This document shows, one piece after another, positions 10,578 to 22,235 of a stretch of DNA of 64,000 bases; the first letter of the stretch is position 1, and each line of letters starts with the position of its first letter. The DNA comes from Symbiodinium natans (Eukaryota > Sar > Dinophyceae > Suessiales > Symbiodiniaceae), in contig CAJNDS010002241.1 of NCBI GenBank assembly GCA_905221605.1, positions 250,501 through 314,500 on the forward strand, written 5' to 3'. Position numbers and translations under genes: made by a program. Under the pieces are notes generated by a model, which had not been told where the DNA came from, did no database searches, and worked only from the letters and a program-made list of their open reading frames with translations.

Positions 10578-11025
10578 CCCCCCTAAACCCTAGACCCTAG
10601 ACCCTAGACCCTAGACCCTAGACCCTAAACCCTAAACCCTAAACCCTATGCTCTTTCTTGGCTTACCGGGATGGCGTGGCTGAGGCTATTGCCGAAGCTT
10701 GTTCCTGTCAACTACGTAACCCGCGCCAAACAACCCTGAGAAATAAGATTCTGGAAAATATTGAATTTCTTCAGTTTAGGGTTTAGGGTTTAGGGTTTAG
10801 GGTCTAGTGACTAGTGTTTAGGGTTTAGGGTTTGGGGTTTGGGGTTTAGGGTCTAGGGTTTAAATCACAAAGACTAAAGCCCCTGGAGGCCCAAAGCCCC
10901 GCAAAGCCCTCAGTATTTAGGGTTTAGGGTTTTCGGTTTGGGACTTCAGCCCTAAACCCTAAACCCTAAACCCCAAACCATGCAATTGAAGAGAGTTTAG
11001 GGTTTATGCCCGGTGTCAGGTCAGC

Positions 11026-11065
11026 CTTGGCAGAGTGCCTCGGCGGTGCATGGCTCGTCCGGCTC
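11026..11065 (-). CDS. Candidate short exon
   Basis: CATACAG| acceptor, 13 codons (EPDEPCTAEALCQ) and a CCAAG|GC donor on the minus strand. Confidence 0.33.
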
Positions 11066-12375
11066 CTGTATGGGGTTTAGGGCTCAGGGTTTAGGGTTTG
11101 GGGTTTAGGGGCTTCAGGGTTTTGGCGGGAATGTAGACTTAGGGGTTTCTGTGTTTGGGGAGGCTTCTGCTAAGAAGGTTAAACATGGGGGCAAGGTTGC
11201 CAGGAGCCTGAAAGTACACGTTACTAAGACCCTAAACCCTAAACCCTAAACCCTAAACCCTTAACCCTTAACCCTTAACCCTAAACCATCCACCGTTAGG
11301 TGTGGGGTGGGTCAGGCGTGGGTTTAGGTTTGCAGGGCTTTAGCACCCGAAGCCCTAAACCCTGAAACGCCCCTCAAGACCCTTAAACCCTAAACGCTAA
11401 ACCCTAAATCCTAAACCCTAAACCCGAAGCTCCCAAACCATTCCTCCTAAGCTCGATAACTTATGGACACTAAAGAACCAAAAGGAATAACAAGATCCTA
11501 GACCCCAAGCCCTAAACCCTAAACCCGAATCTTATGGATCCTAAGGCAGAGAAAGCCCCAAGCCCTATGCTCTGAACCCTTAGGGATTAGGGTTTAGGGT
11601 TTAGGGTTTGGGGTTTGGGGCTTAGGGTTTAGGGTTTAGAGCCCTCTTAGCCCGAACACTAGACTCTCAAGAACAGAAAGACCAAACCCTAAAGACCCTC
11701 CGCCCCCCAAAAACCAAAACCCTAAGCGCAACGACTCTCAAGAACAGAAAACCCGAACCACAAAGACCCCACACCCGGAACCAAAACCTCTAAACTAAAC
11801 GGCCAAGAACGGCAAACCCTAACCCTAAAGAACCTACACCCGAAAAGCAAAACCCTAAACCCAAAACCCGAAACCCGAAACCCGCAACCGTGTAAGAGCG
11901 AAGCCTTTTATCCTTTCCAACCTCCTAGGCGCGTGCGAGTTTAGGGTTTAGGGTATCAGGTTTAGGGTTTAGGGTTTAAGGTCTAAATTTAGGGTTTAAG
12001 GTTTAGGGTTTAGCTGCAACGCTCAATGAAGCCCCAAATCTATCAGGCCAAATTCTACAAAGCCCTGAACTTACAAATCGTTGATTCCTTGTCCTAATTC
12101 CCGCCCCAGCCCCCTACCCTAAATCCTAGGGTTTCAGGTTCGGGGTTCAGGGCTTGGAGGTTAAAGGGCCATAAAATGTGGTCCTTTCTTAGGGGGTCTT
12201 TGTATCGACCCCTATATTATGCCGAAACTGCTAGAAGCAAGCGTAGTGACAGAACAACCGAAACAAACATCCTCCAAATCGCCGGACGGCGAAACGGGTG
12301 CTCTTGGTGGCGCAACGATCATGGCCTTGGACGTGAAGTGTAGCGTTGTGTGCTTCTATGGCTTGGGTCTAAAGC

Positions 12376-12489
12376 CCCCCTAGTTCTAAGTAGAGTTATC
12401 AGGACCCTAAATTGGGATACAAGGATCCTATAACTTAGGCTCTAAGTCCCTTAAGTATGGCCATTATAGTAAGGGGGCCCCTTCTTGTA
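12376..12489. mobile_element. MITE family A
   Basis: The family core is well preserved (AAGTAGAGTTATCAGGACCC, TAAGTCCCTTAA, AAGGGGGCCCCTTCTTGTA). It lies 26 bp downstream (minus sense) of the next exon candidate. Confidence 0.7.
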
Positions 12490-12514
12490 CAGGGTTTTGT
12501 AGGAAGATGTTTAC

Positions 12515-12633
12515 GGTTTAGGGGGACAGGTTGACAGTCCACGACGATGCTCGCCTTTATGCGGGGCGGCTTGATATCTTGCCGTTCTTTGAGGTCGTCA
12601 ACTTTTGACGTCGGTTCCATCCAGGTAACATAG
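12515..12633 (-). CDS. Candidate exon
   Basis: Minus strand TGATCCAG| acceptor, 39 open codons (YVTWMEPTSKVDDLKERQDI...) and a |GTAAAC donor. Not surrounded by telomeric arrays, longer than most islands and of ordinary protein composition. No family recognised. Confidence 0.5.
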
Positions 12634-13394
12634 CTGGATCATGAACTGATCAACGTCCAAGCAGCAAAGTTCCTTGCAGCACACTGCACTCATCTAACAA
12701 GAACAGATAGGGCACTCAGCACGTGATCGAATCCCCAAGAACGCACTTGTTCTGTGTTTCTAATGTCTAAAGGGGGTTGCCACTTGCAAACTGGAAAATT
12801 GGTGCCACATGCATAACCTTGGTACTGGTAGTAGCCCAGACACCACCCTAAACCCTAACCCTAAACCCTAAACCCTAAACCCTAAACTTGGGTTCGACTC
12901 AGCTCACGGCCGGCTGCTTGGGAACTGGCGCAGGTGCTGGCCTTGGGAAAAGGGTTCAAGGTTTAGGGTTTAGGGCTCATGCCAAGGTAGTCTCCAAATA
13001 GGGCTGAGTGTTGAGGGTCAGGGACTATGGGTTCCCTAAGTCCTCACTAAAACTTTGGCGTTCGGGAATTTGACGCGGGAAGCTGTGCTTACTTCGGCTG
13101 TGTCGAGTGTAGATTCCAATCTGCAACACGCGTTGTGGGACTATTGTGGGCCTCGATCTTTTGGATAGGTTGTGTGGTCTTTAGCGTACTCGACTGGTCC
13201 CCATCTGGCCTTGAGTCACCGCGTTCCGGCGAAGCTCATTCCATGAAGTAACCCTAAACACTAAACCCTAAACCCTAAACCGTAATCCCTAAACCCTAAA
13301 CCCTAAACCCTCCTGGACCTTCATTCGACTAAAATATTCTGCACGTTTTGGATGTTTTGATTTTTCTAGCCGTTTTAGGCGCTTAGTTTTTGTT

Positions 13395-13510
13395 TGCGGA
13401 TATTTGCGCTGTTTTGCGGCTTTTTGCGGGCGTTTTGCTGGTTGTTGCAGGCGTTTTGCGGATGTTTGTGGTTTGCGGGCGTTGGCGCTGATTTGCGGGC
13501 GTTTGCGGTC
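13395..13510 (+). repeat. TTTTGCGGGCG-type minisatellite
   Basis: Diverged tandem units around GCGTTTTGCGG. An apparent ORF through it is the translated repeat. Confidence 0.65.
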
Positions 13511-13846
13511 GAAGGTCAAAAAGCACAAAAAATTGTAGTCAAAGGAATCTCCAGGCTAAACCCTAAACCAACGACTCCAATGACGGAACAAGCCGTCTGA
13601 CGCTGCATCGCGTGCGCCGAAGCACCCTGCAGACACCAATCTGCGACCCGAACTCCTACGCTCCTACACCCAGCACTGCCCCCTTCAGCGCCAAAAAAGC
13701 AAACCCTGCACCCTAATCCCTAAATCCCGAACCCCACCCGAGATCCCTATAACCTTTTGGCATTTGGGGCACCTCGAGTGCTTTAAACCTGGTACCACCC
13801 CAGTCTAGGGTTGAGGGTTTAGGGGTAGAGGGCTGAGGGTTTAGGG

Positions 13847-13969
13847 TACAAGGAGGCCCTCTTTTTGCTAGCTATAGTTAAGGGACTGATAACCCAAGTT
13901 AGGATCCTTCTAACCCCAAACTCAGGTTCCTGATAACTCTACACATGTCTAGGGGCGCCCGTCCTTCTA
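13847..13969. mobile_element. MITE family A
   Basis: TACAAGGAGGCCC at the left, a CGTCCTTCTA end, and the family core inverted. Confidence 0.6.
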
Positions 13970-14307
13970 GAGGGTTGAGGGTTTAGGGCTGAGGGTTTGA
14001 GGGTTGGTCTGGGCTGTGCACCCCCAACCGGGGCTCGCGCTGCCAAGGCCTCTGGAGGAGGTTTGGCCCTGGCCGGCGTAGACCCTAAACCCTAAACCCT
14101 AAACCCTACACCCTGAACCCTGAACCCTAAACCCCCACCCTCCCGTCCCATGCCCCACTCAAGCCCCCACACTTTAGCGGCTAGGGTAAAGAGGCAGGTT
14201 TTTGATTCTTTTCTCTCTTTTTCTTGAGGTAGAGAGGTTGGGAGCTTAGGTATTGCTGTTGTTTAGGGTTTAAGTGGGGGGGGGGGCATGCTGCGGGGTT
14301 ACTAGAC

Positions 14308-14315
14308 CCTAAACC

Positions 14316-14361
<46 letters not shown>

Positions 14362-14364
14362 ACC
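14308..14364 (-). repeat. CCCTCAA variant array
   Basis: Seven consecutive CCCTCAA units (TTGAGGG on the minus strand), a homogenised variant of the telomeric heptamer. It begins exactly where the exon candidate at 14364 ends. Confidence 0.85.
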
Positions 14365-14775
14365 CGTGGTAGGGGAAAGCTCCTGCGTTGATCTTTCTTT
14401 TGCCTCTGGATTCGTGGTCTCCGTAGCCGATGCAGAGGCCTCATTCCCTTCCAAGGTGCTTGCTTGACTGCTGTTCCCTCTCAGTGCCGATACCACTGTC
14501 TGAGCCTCTGTGCCTGCTTGACGAAGCGTAAATTCTTCCATAAGTTCCTGCCCGGGCGATGCCTGTAGCAGAGTTTCATGTCGCTGCGTGATCAGGTCAG
14601 TAAGTCTCGCACGCAACGGATCGGGCAGAGTCCGGATTTGATTCAAAAACCACTCCGCGCGGTCCAAGGTGTTCTCCAGCCCCGTCGTTGGAGGAGCCGG
14701 CATTGCCTGTAAGATCGCGTCCTCCAGTTCGTTGGTTGCTTCTAAGAATTGTGTCCATATCGTCTGCGGTCCCGC
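14364..14775 (-). CDS. Long candidate exon between telomere-type arrays
   Basis: On the minus strand a TTTAGGG-type tract ends GGGTTTAG| and is followed by 137 open codons (starts AGPQTIWTQFLEATNELEDA), stopping at |GTTGAGGG, the first unit of the variant array. The protein is polar and helix-prone, with a Ser/Thr/Glu-rich end. Its length makes chance openness unlikely. Both borders coincide with telomeric repeats, which would supply the acceptor (TTTAG|G) and the donor (G|GTTGAG). No family recognised. Confidence 0.6.
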
Positions 14776-14884
14776 CTAAACCCTAAACCCAAAACCCTAG
14801 ACCCTAAACCGAGTTCGGGGTTTAGGGTACCTTGAGGGATCTGTGAACGAAGGGACACGCAACTACAGCATCGCGTCTGCTGAT

Positions 14885-14985
14885 CCAGGAGCAACCTAGG
14901 AACAAACAAATGCACCCTTTCTTGGCTATAAGGGGATTATCAGGGATACCCCAACCCTAAAAACAAGGGAATAAGGGCCTCGAGG
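14885..14985 (-). mobile_element. Introner-like family B, partial copy
   Basis: Minus-strand order GGCCCTTATTCCC ... AAAGGGTGC ... GTTCCTAG| matches family B. A CCCTAAAA patch lies inside. Confidence 0.5.
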
Positions 14986-15100
14986 CCTCCTACTTCGAGG
15001 CGTAGCCTTTGTTGGCACAGGACTGCTAAGGGAGAGGTTGCGGGGTTCCGCCGCTGAGGGCGTCCTGGAAGAAGGCGTTTCAGCTTTGGTCTGCTTTTTT

Positions 15101-15204
15101 GGGGACCAAATGAACCCGAAAAGGGTTTATGGTTCATATACCATCATAGGAATTAAAGTAGGACAGGGTATATGACCCCAATTTTGGGGGTTCATTTGGT
15201 CCCC
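15101..15204. mobile_element. MITE with 17-nt terminal repeats (family P)
   Basis: GGGGACCAAATGAACCC at the left and its complement at the right. A partial second copy starts near 15546, so the coding-like block between them is bracketed by the same element. Confidence 0.65.
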
Positions 15205-15205
15205 A

Positions 15206-15520
15206 AGGTTAGCAAGGTCCCGCACGGTTTGTATCTGGTTTGGGGGGTTTTGTGAGCAAACAAATGCAGGGCTTCCAAAGTCGCCACAACAGGGAACTCG
15301 TGGGACGAGCGCGTGTACGGATTTTCGGGAGACTCGATCAACGACACCCGTCGGAAATGTAAACAACTCAAAGAACGTCCAGTGCAAGCAGCCGAACCCC
15401 TCTCCCCCCAAAGAAGATAGCCCCAAGAATCTACTTCACCCATATAAGAGCGGGAGTTTTTGGGGACTGCTATGAATTGCAGCTCTGGAAAAGCAGCCTC
15501 AAGCCTGCCTGGCACGGAAC
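15206..15520 (-). CDS. Coding-like block between two family P elements
   Basis: The minus strand is open for about 105 codons (contains RLEAAFPELQFIAVPKNSRS and LIESPENPYTRSSHEFPVVA), with GTGCCAG| as possible acceptor near 15520. A second frame is also open in part. Not recognised. Confidence 0.42.
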
Positions 15521-15616
15521 CCCGCATGGGATAGCCCAAAGCGGGGGACCAAATGAACCCCAAAATCTGGGTCGTACACCCAATACTACGATACTTCCTA
15601 TTAAGGCATATGAACT

Positions 15617-15745
15617 ATAGGGTTTATATTTCTTGTATCCCCCAAGAAAAAGGACACCCAACATATACACTCACCAATACTAAAAAGGAACCTTACACAC
15701 ACTTACCAATAACAGTAATATGAATCCTGTTTCATACGAACCATA
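15617..15745. mobile_element. MITE family D, second copy
   Basis: Same order of blocks as 3724-3835, with about 80% visible identity. Confidence 0.6.
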
Positions 15746-15894
15746 GTTTAGGGTTTAGGTTTAGGGTTCAGGGTTCAGGGTTTAGGGTTTAGGGGGCATA
15801 AACCTTTTAGGGTTTATTCGGTCCACCAGGAAGGCCTGAAGGCGCTGCGACCCTCAAGCCTAAGCGCCAAACGCCTTGTCCATCATCTAGACCC

Positions 15895-16075
15895 CAAGAG
15901 TAACCCAGGAATACAAAGAATGCCCCGGGGTGCCCTTTCTGGTTCAAAAGGGTTTAGGGTTTAGGGTTTAGGGTTTATGGTTTAGGGTTTAGGGTTGAGG
16001 GGCTCGTAAGGGAACCCAAACCCCCAAAAACACGGAATGAGGGCCCAGTCTGGCTCTTAGCCAGCGCTGAGACAC
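15895..16075 (-). mobile_element. Introner-like family B split by a telomeric array
   Basis: The family B halves (AGTAACCCAGGAATA...GGTGCCCTTT and GTAAGGGAACC...GGAATGAGGGCC) are separated by about 55 bp of TTTAGGG repeats at the place where other copies have only a few bases. Confidence 0.55.
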
Positions 16076-16197
16076 GAAAGCCCCCAGACCTCTATCAAAG
16101 CAACGAAGCTTTAATCCAACAACTTCCAGGGAATCCTATGGGGCTAGCGGGTCTCTCTATATTCCCGGAGTTTCATCTAAACAAAAGTAACACAACA

Positions 16198-16318
16198 ACC
16201 CTAAACCCTAAACCCTAAACCCTAAACCCTAAACCCTAAACCCTAAACCCTAAACCCTAAACCCTAAACCCTAAACCCTAAACCCTAAACCCTAAACCCT
16301 AAACCCTAACCGAAACCC
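16198..16318 (-). repeat. CCCTAAA array
   Basis: About 16 units with almost no substitution. Confidence 0.95.
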
Positions 16319-16681
16319 CTGAACCCTAAACCCCACTTCCTAAGTAGACCATCAATTCAGGGTTTCGGAACTTCAAAGCTGTCCCCACGAGCCTGACATG
16401 TCAAAGCGCTGCCTGCAAGGTTTAGGGTTTAGGGTTTAGGGTTTAGGGTTTAGGGTTTAGGATTTAGGGTTTAGTGTGTAGGGCTTGGGGCTTGGGGTTT
16501 GGGGTTTGGGGTTTGGTAGGAACATCCGGCTTCCGTTGCAATGAGGCCACCGCATGCTACTGGGTTTAGGGTTTGTCGGGTTTCAGGGACGCGGGATATT
16601 ACTCTAAACCCTGAACCACTGAACCGTAAACCTGAAACCTCTATGCGGCATGGTCGGGATTAGGGGGAGTAAGGTCGGGAC

Positions 16682-16746
16682 CTCGGAGATCGAGAGAATT
16701 GTCGATTGGGTAGCGTGGTTCAGAGGTCTTTATGACTACCCTACGC
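16682..16746 (-). CDS. Candidate exon
   Basis: GGTTTGCAG| acceptor, 21 open codons (RRVVIKTSEPRYPIDNSLDL) and CCGAG|GT donor on the minus strand. No telomeric array touches it. Confidence 0.42.
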
Positions 16747-17332
16747 CTGCAAACCGAAGACCCAACCTCTTTCAAAAGCCAAAGAATGTAAAGTCGAAAC
16801 CCACTTGAGGGTTTAGGGCTTAGGGTTCAGCATTTAGGCTAGCCCCCCAAAACCATCCAAACCCTCCCTCCCCCCCCGCCCCTTGTGCTTAACCTTTAAA
16901 CGCCCCCCCCCCCCCCCCCCCCCCCCAACAAAAAACAAAAAAAAAGGCTCGCTTGCCTCTGACGCTGGGCCGGCCACTGCTGCTGGTGATGCCTGATAAG
17001 GGGTATTCCTCATGTAGGGGGTATTCCGAAAAAAACACACACAAAAAATGTGTAGTTTTCATTCTAGGACCCCCCCCCCCCCCCCCCCCCCCAACGAGTA
17101 CCCCAATTTTCGGAAACCTGCATAGAATGCTGTTGAAAGGAAGGATCTGAGGGACTTCACCTAAACCCTGGGCTAGAGCCCCAGAAACACCAAAAGCCCT
17201 AACGGCAGGGGAAATACTGAAACAAGACACGAGCGCGCAAGACACGAAACCCTGGCATTTTGTCGCAGCTCCTCTGTAGTGGGAGCGAAGAACATGGGGC
17301 AGGCCCTGAACCCTAAACCCTAAACCCTAAAC

Positions 17333-17400
17333 CCTAATGGTCTAGCCAGAAACTTGCTGCTGGTGCCTTTGGCGCGCAGTAACCAGCACATGGGCTTTCC
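17333..17400 (-). CDS. Candidate exon
   Basis: ACCCTTCAG| acceptor, open frame GKPMCWLLRAKGTSSKFLAR and |GTTTAGGG donor on the minus strand. Confidence 0.35.
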
Positions 17401-17874
17401 CTGAAGGGTACCCTTTAGAATCGGGCTCCGTAGGACACCTACCGCTGCAACCCCAAACCTATACCTAGGCCTTCTCACCACCACGATCGAATCTCTGCAT
17501 GTCCCCAGCCCTAAACCCGAAACCCTAACCCCTAACCTTAAACCCTAAACTAAACCCGAGACCCAGCCCTATAAAACCCATGATCCCTGGCACACTCCCA
17601 AGTAACTCTCGCCTCGGCAAGCCCTCCTGGATCCCCTAAGTCACTGGGGCTTAGGGAGGGTTTAGGGTGGCTTTTGCCTACAGGAGCCCCAACTTAGAGA
17701 ATTTTGGAAGGGATTCTTTTTTAGAGGGGTCTCCCAAGAGATCCCCAGCCTTTCGAGTGCAGCCTCAGGGGTACCAGGCAGAATCCCTTGACCACTACCC
17801 TAAACCCGAAACCCTAAACCCTACACCCTAAACCCTAAACACCCTCAAGCCCGAGTCCTGAAAAGTCCTGAAAC

Positions 17875-17924
17875 CCTGAGGTGGATGGCCTTTCGGGGGG
17901 CTCGGGCCTGTGTCGCAGCTTCTC
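17875..17924 (-). CDS. Candidate exon
   Basis: GGTTGACAG| acceptor, EKLRHRPEPPERPSTS and |GTTTCAGG donor on the minus strand. Confidence 0.35.
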
Positions 17925-18128
17925 CTGTCAACCGGCAGGGCTTTTGTTGGTGGGGGGAGGGAGGGGGGTGTGGGAGGGGGTGGTGGGTGGGGCATGTGGG
18001 TGGGGGGTGTGGGGGGGGGGGGGGGGGGGGGGCTGTGTTAAGGGTTTAGGTGGGGTTCAGGGCTCCGGTATAGGGTCTCATAAGCCTTAGTATCAGCTTA
18101 GGGTTCAAAGTTTTGGGTTCAGGGTTTA

Positions 18129-18130
<2 letters not shown>

Positions 18131-18171
<41 letters not shown>
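18131..18171 (+). repeat. G41 homopolymer
   Basis: The longest of at least a dozen G or C runs of 15 or more. Its length may be unreliable in an assembly. Confidence 0.8.
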
Positions 18172-18174
<3 letters not shown>

Positions 18175-19213
18175 GATCTTCATGTTAAAGCCCTAACATG
18201 CTCCTTATCTAGACCCAAGAGTAACCTAGGAATAAAATCGGTGCCCTTTGCAGCCTGCAGGGGCTTATAAAGGGAACCGAAGACCCTACCCAAAAGGTCG
18301 AGTGCACACCGCGCTAGGTGTCCTGAAGGTCCAGGATCTCGCCTGCAGAGGTCCGGGCCCCAAGGCCCTGAACATAATAACGGCCTTTTTTACTTACCTC
18401 TCCAATAACCAAAGGGAAAAAAGGTTCAACTTTTTTGTTCTCAAGAAAACCCTCTGAGCCTCAGAGGCCCGGAACGCCCTACACAAGTCTTGCAAGTTGA
18501 ACAGCGACCTTCACCCCTAGGAACTCTAGAATTGTGGAGTGGCTGCCCAGGGTCCCTAAGTAAGCTACAAGATCAACCAAGGAGGAGAGAATCCAAAATC
18601 GTCCCCAAGTGGCTATGCCCACCATGATGATCGAAGAAAGATAGAATATGGGGGCTTCTGAATTGGGGCTGGGAGCGGCCTTGCAAGAAAGCGATGCGGA
18701 GGGATTGGGCGCGTCAGGGTTACGAGGGCTGACCGCTCGTTGGGTGTTTACTTTGCGAAGATGCCGGGGGGGAGGGCGGGGGAGGGGGGGTGGGGAGGTG
18801 AGGCGGGTTTAGTCTTAGGGTGGTTACATGGTCGGTTAGCATGGGCCGTTCAGAGAGGACCCCTTATATGCCCCATATATACCCTTTACAACTCTACGGA
18901 GCCCATGTACATTAGATTTAGGCTTCAGGATTTCCAGGGTGGCCCATGGCCCGCCTGCTTTGGGGCAATACATTAAAAGAAAAGGGTTTAGGGGTTTGGG
19001 GTTTACGGTTTAGAGTTTAGGGTAGGAAAAGGAAAAGCGGTTTATGCCTGGTAGCCCAGTTACCATATTATGGCAAGAGTGCTCTTTTTGGAGGATGGTT
19101 GCCTTTATCAGAGAGAACCCAATGCCATGACCCAAAAAGATTTTGAAAAAAAAAGTGCCACTGGACTGGGCTGCCAAGTTCTGTAAGGTTGTGGACCAAA
19201 GGGCCCATACAGC

Positions 19214-19244
<31 letters not shown>

Positions 19245-19287
19245 AACAACACACACACACACTCACAAATACAAAAGAACAAAAGTG

Positions 19288-19430
19288 AGGGTTTGCGAAA
19301 ATAAGGGACCCCTGATATAGACCCCCCAAATAGTAGGATTCCCTCATAACAAGGACCCCAACAAGGTACCCCCCCCGCTGCTTGGGGGGGGGGGGGGGGG
19401 GGCTAGGACACCCCGAATCTCGGAAACCTA
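19288..19430. mobile_element. MITE family F with G-run
   Basis: Family F order (GAAAATAAGGGACCCC ... AGGATTCCC ... AAGGTACCCC ... GGAAACC) with a G run near its right end. Confidence 0.5.
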
Positions 19431-19542
19431 AACCCTAAATCCTAAACCCTAAATAACTCTAAACCCTAAACCCTGAACCCTAAACCCTACACCCTAAACC
19501 CTAAACCCTAAACCTTTCGGAAACCCCGATGTAGGGTGAAAC

Positions 19543-19593
19543 CGCTGATGCTGCCAAGGCGCGCTGCTGCGCGAGAACAATCTGTAACAACTC
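19543..19593 (-). CDS. Candidate exon
   Basis: GCCCCAG| acceptor, exactly 17 codons (ELLQIVLAQQRALAASA) and GCG|GTTTCACC donor on the minus strand. Confidence 0.42.
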
Positions 19594-19752
19594 CTGGGGC
19601 TTTTGGGGCCCTAGAACCTATACCCTAAACCCTAAAACCCAAAGACCTGAACCCTAAACCCTAAACCCTAAACCCTAAACCCTAAACCCTAAACCCTAAA
19701 CCCTGAACCCTAGACTTGAGGTTGAGGGCCTTAGGGGTGTTTGGGTTCAGGC

Positions 19753-19788
19753 CTCCAAGGCTTCAGGGTTTTCAGGGTTTCGCGGCTT
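19753..19788 (-). CDS. Candidate micro-exon
   Basis: CACCGCAG| acceptor, 12 codons (KPRNPENPEALE) and GAG|GC donor on the minus strand. Confidence 0.3.
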
Positions 19789-19800
19789 CTGCGGTGCAAG

Positions 19801-19916
19801 GGATAGGGTTTAGGGTTTAGGGTTTAGGGTTTAGGGTTTAGGGTTTAGGGTTTAGGGTTTAGGGTTTAGGGTTTAGGGTTTAGGGTTTAGGGTTAGGGTT
19901 TAGGGTTTAGCGTTTG
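19801..19916 (+). repeat. TTTAGGG array
   Basis: About 15 units, then a short GTTTGGC variant block. A CCCTAAA array starts at about 19998, giving a G-then-C (head-to-head) pair around about 80 bp. Confidence 0.95.
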
Positions 19917-20094
19917 GCGTTTGGCGTTTGGGGTTTAGGAGTGGAGTCAGAGGTTCTATGTGGTTGATGTTCATAGGGCTTAGGCCTGCTGACCTCCCCA
20001 AACCCTAAACCCTAAACCCTAAACCCTAAACCCTGAACCCTAAAGCCTAAAGCCTAAACCCTAAACCCTAAACCCTAAACCCTAAACCCTAAAC

Positions 20095-20153
20095 CCTGTC
20101 GGCCTTCTAGGTTTGTAGGCATCAGGGTCTCAGGAGTTGTGTCTTCTAAGAGC
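20095..20153 (-). CDS. Candidate exon
   Basis: CACCCCAAG| acceptor, 19 codons (LLEDTTPETLMPTNLEGRQ) and |GTTTAGGG donor, the first repeat of the adjoining array, on the minus strand. Confidence 0.42.
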
Positions 20154-20418
20154 CTTGGGGTGCCGGTTTTAGGGCATAGGCCCGAGCCAAGGCTACCCCG
20201 TACCACCTCAGCCCTCAACCCTAATCCCGAGCCCTAAACCCTAAACCCTAAGTCCAAAACCCTAGCCCTAAACCCTAAACCCTAATCCCGAGCCCTAAAC
20301 CCTAAACCCTAAGTCCAAAACCCTAGCCCTAAACCCTAAACCCGAGCATAGGGTTCGTTGCCTGGGTTCCTGAAAATATCCGCCCGGGGGCTCCTACATA
20401 AACTCTAAGCCTAAACAC

Positions 20419-20476
20419 CTCAGAGCCGAAGCGTCTGAGACGCACCCGATGCGCTGGCCATGTAAAGACTCTTTGG
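20419..20476 (-). CDS. Candidate exon
   Basis: CATCTTCAG| acceptor, KESLHGQRIGCVSDASAL and CTGAG|GTGTTTAGG donor on the minus strand. Confidence 0.4.
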
Positions 20477-20980
20477 CTGAAGATGGGGTTTGGGGTTGAG
20501 GGTTTAGGGTTTGGGGTTTAGGGTTTCGGGTTGGGGGTTTGGGGTTTAGAGTCTTCTGTTCCACATGACCCCGTCCTCTTTGCTGGGGTCGCCGGATGAT
20601 GCCTCCGGTCGAGACGGCTCGCGAGCTTGAAGACCCCAAAACTTAACACTGATACCGGAACTGCCCGAAACCCTAAACCCTAACCTCTAAACCCCAAACC
20701 CTAGAGTCCCCAAACCCTAACCTGATACCAGAACTGGGACGCTATCATGAAACTCGAACGGAGGGCTGAGGGGTTGCGATTTTGGGTTGACAATTGAGAC
20801 CACTGAAAACCAAGGTGTCTCGGAGACGCCTAAAGCCTAAACCCTAAAACCCTAGAGCCTACCCCCCCCCCCCCCCCCAGGGATTAACACTAGAGCACAA
20901 ACCCTTAAACCCTAAACCCTCAACCTTAAACCCTTACAAAAGAGAACGAAACCCAAACCCCCAAACACTAACCCTAAATC

Positions 20981-21027
20981 CGCTCATGGCTCATCCAACA
21001 GGCTGAGACGTGTGGGATGCTGAACAC
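20981..21027 (-). CDS. Candidate exon
   Basis: CTAGAACAG| acceptor and VFSIPHVSACWMSHE on the minus strand. The donor is non-canonical (|GATTTAG). Confidence 0.33.
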
Positions 21028-21314
21028 CTGTTCTAGCCGAAACCCTAAACCCTACACCCTGCACCCTACACACCCTAAACCTAAACCCTCACCGCGGGTT
21101 TGAGGCTTCCGGGTTTAGGGCTTCATGGTTCGGTGCTTTGTTGTTCAAGGCTTCAGGTTTAGGTTCTAGGCTTTGGGTTAAGCCTTCTAGGGCCCGCAAG
21201 CCCGAAGCATGGGAACCTAAACCCAAAACCCTAAACCCTAAACCCCAAACCCCAAACCCCAACCCTAACCCTAAACCCTAAAAAAACCCTAAAACCTAAA
21301 CCTAAACCCTAAAC

Positions 21315-21391
21315 CCGAATCCTTCAACCGCAACAGGCCCTACCACAACCCCAGGCCTCGCGAGCCGAGTGTGCCTGCGAGCTACCTGCTG
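21315..21391 (-). CDS. Candidate exon
   Basis: CCCTAAGAGACAG| acceptor, 25 codons (QQVARRHTRLARPGVVVGPV...) and |GTTTAGGG donor on the minus strand. Confidence 0.38.
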
Positions 21392-22235
21392 CTGTCTCTT
21401 AGGGCTTCTAATAGGGGGGCTGCCGAATGCCAGGGATTTAGGTTTAGGGTTTAGAGTTTAATTAAGGGCTTAGGGTTTAGGGTTTAGGGTTTACGGCTTA
21501 GGGTTTAGGGTTAGGGCTTCGGGTTTACGGCTTGGGGTCAGCAAGATAAGTTCAATGAAACATCACAAGGGCCCCCATTACTCGTATGCAAGTCTGCAAG
21601 TCTTAAGGGAACTGTCAGTGCATAGGGTCGAGGGGTGGGGGGGGGGGGGGAAGGGGTGCCCAACCTGGCTATAGAGCCTTTCCTCCGAAAGGTGCAAAGA
21701 CATTCCGCGAGCACAGCCGGCCCGAGACCCTCGTCCCTTTGTCAGGGTTTAGGGTTTAGGGTTTAGGGTTAGGGTTTAGGGTTTAGGGTTTAGGGTCTCG
21801 GGTTACTCGTCATGTACCAAGTCCCTACTAAGAAGGCACCTGGCTTAGGCTTTTTTGGCTTAAGGGGTTTACAGGGCATTCGGGGTGTTTTCTTTGAAGG
21901 TGAAACCCTGAAAACTGACACCCCAAGCTGTGACTTAGGGGCTTCAAAGATGTGACTTCTTGGGTTGAGGAATTTCGGGTTCGGGGGGGCTTTTAAAGGT
22001 TGTCGTTCTTGGGCTTGTGTAGGGCTTCCTTGGGAGCGAAGTTTATTATGTCGTGTGTAATGTCGGACTTAGGGGGTGGGTGACCAGGTTAGGTTCTTGG
22101 CTCGGGGGGGTTAAGGGCTTGGGGTCTAGGATTTAGGGCCTGGGGTTTAGGACTCATGGTTTAGGGCTTGGGGTTTAGGACTCAAGGTGTAGGGTTTGGG
22201 GTTTAGGACTTTAAGGTTTAGGGTTCAGGCTTCGG

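Noticed and set aside
13289-13600. ORFs with repeated KRPQ / FCGFLRAF
   Set aside because: Translated TTTTGCGGGCG minisatellite.
18131-18171. Poly-G run as a biological signal
   Set aside because: Runs this long are error-prone in sequencing and assembly; length and even presence may be artefactual.
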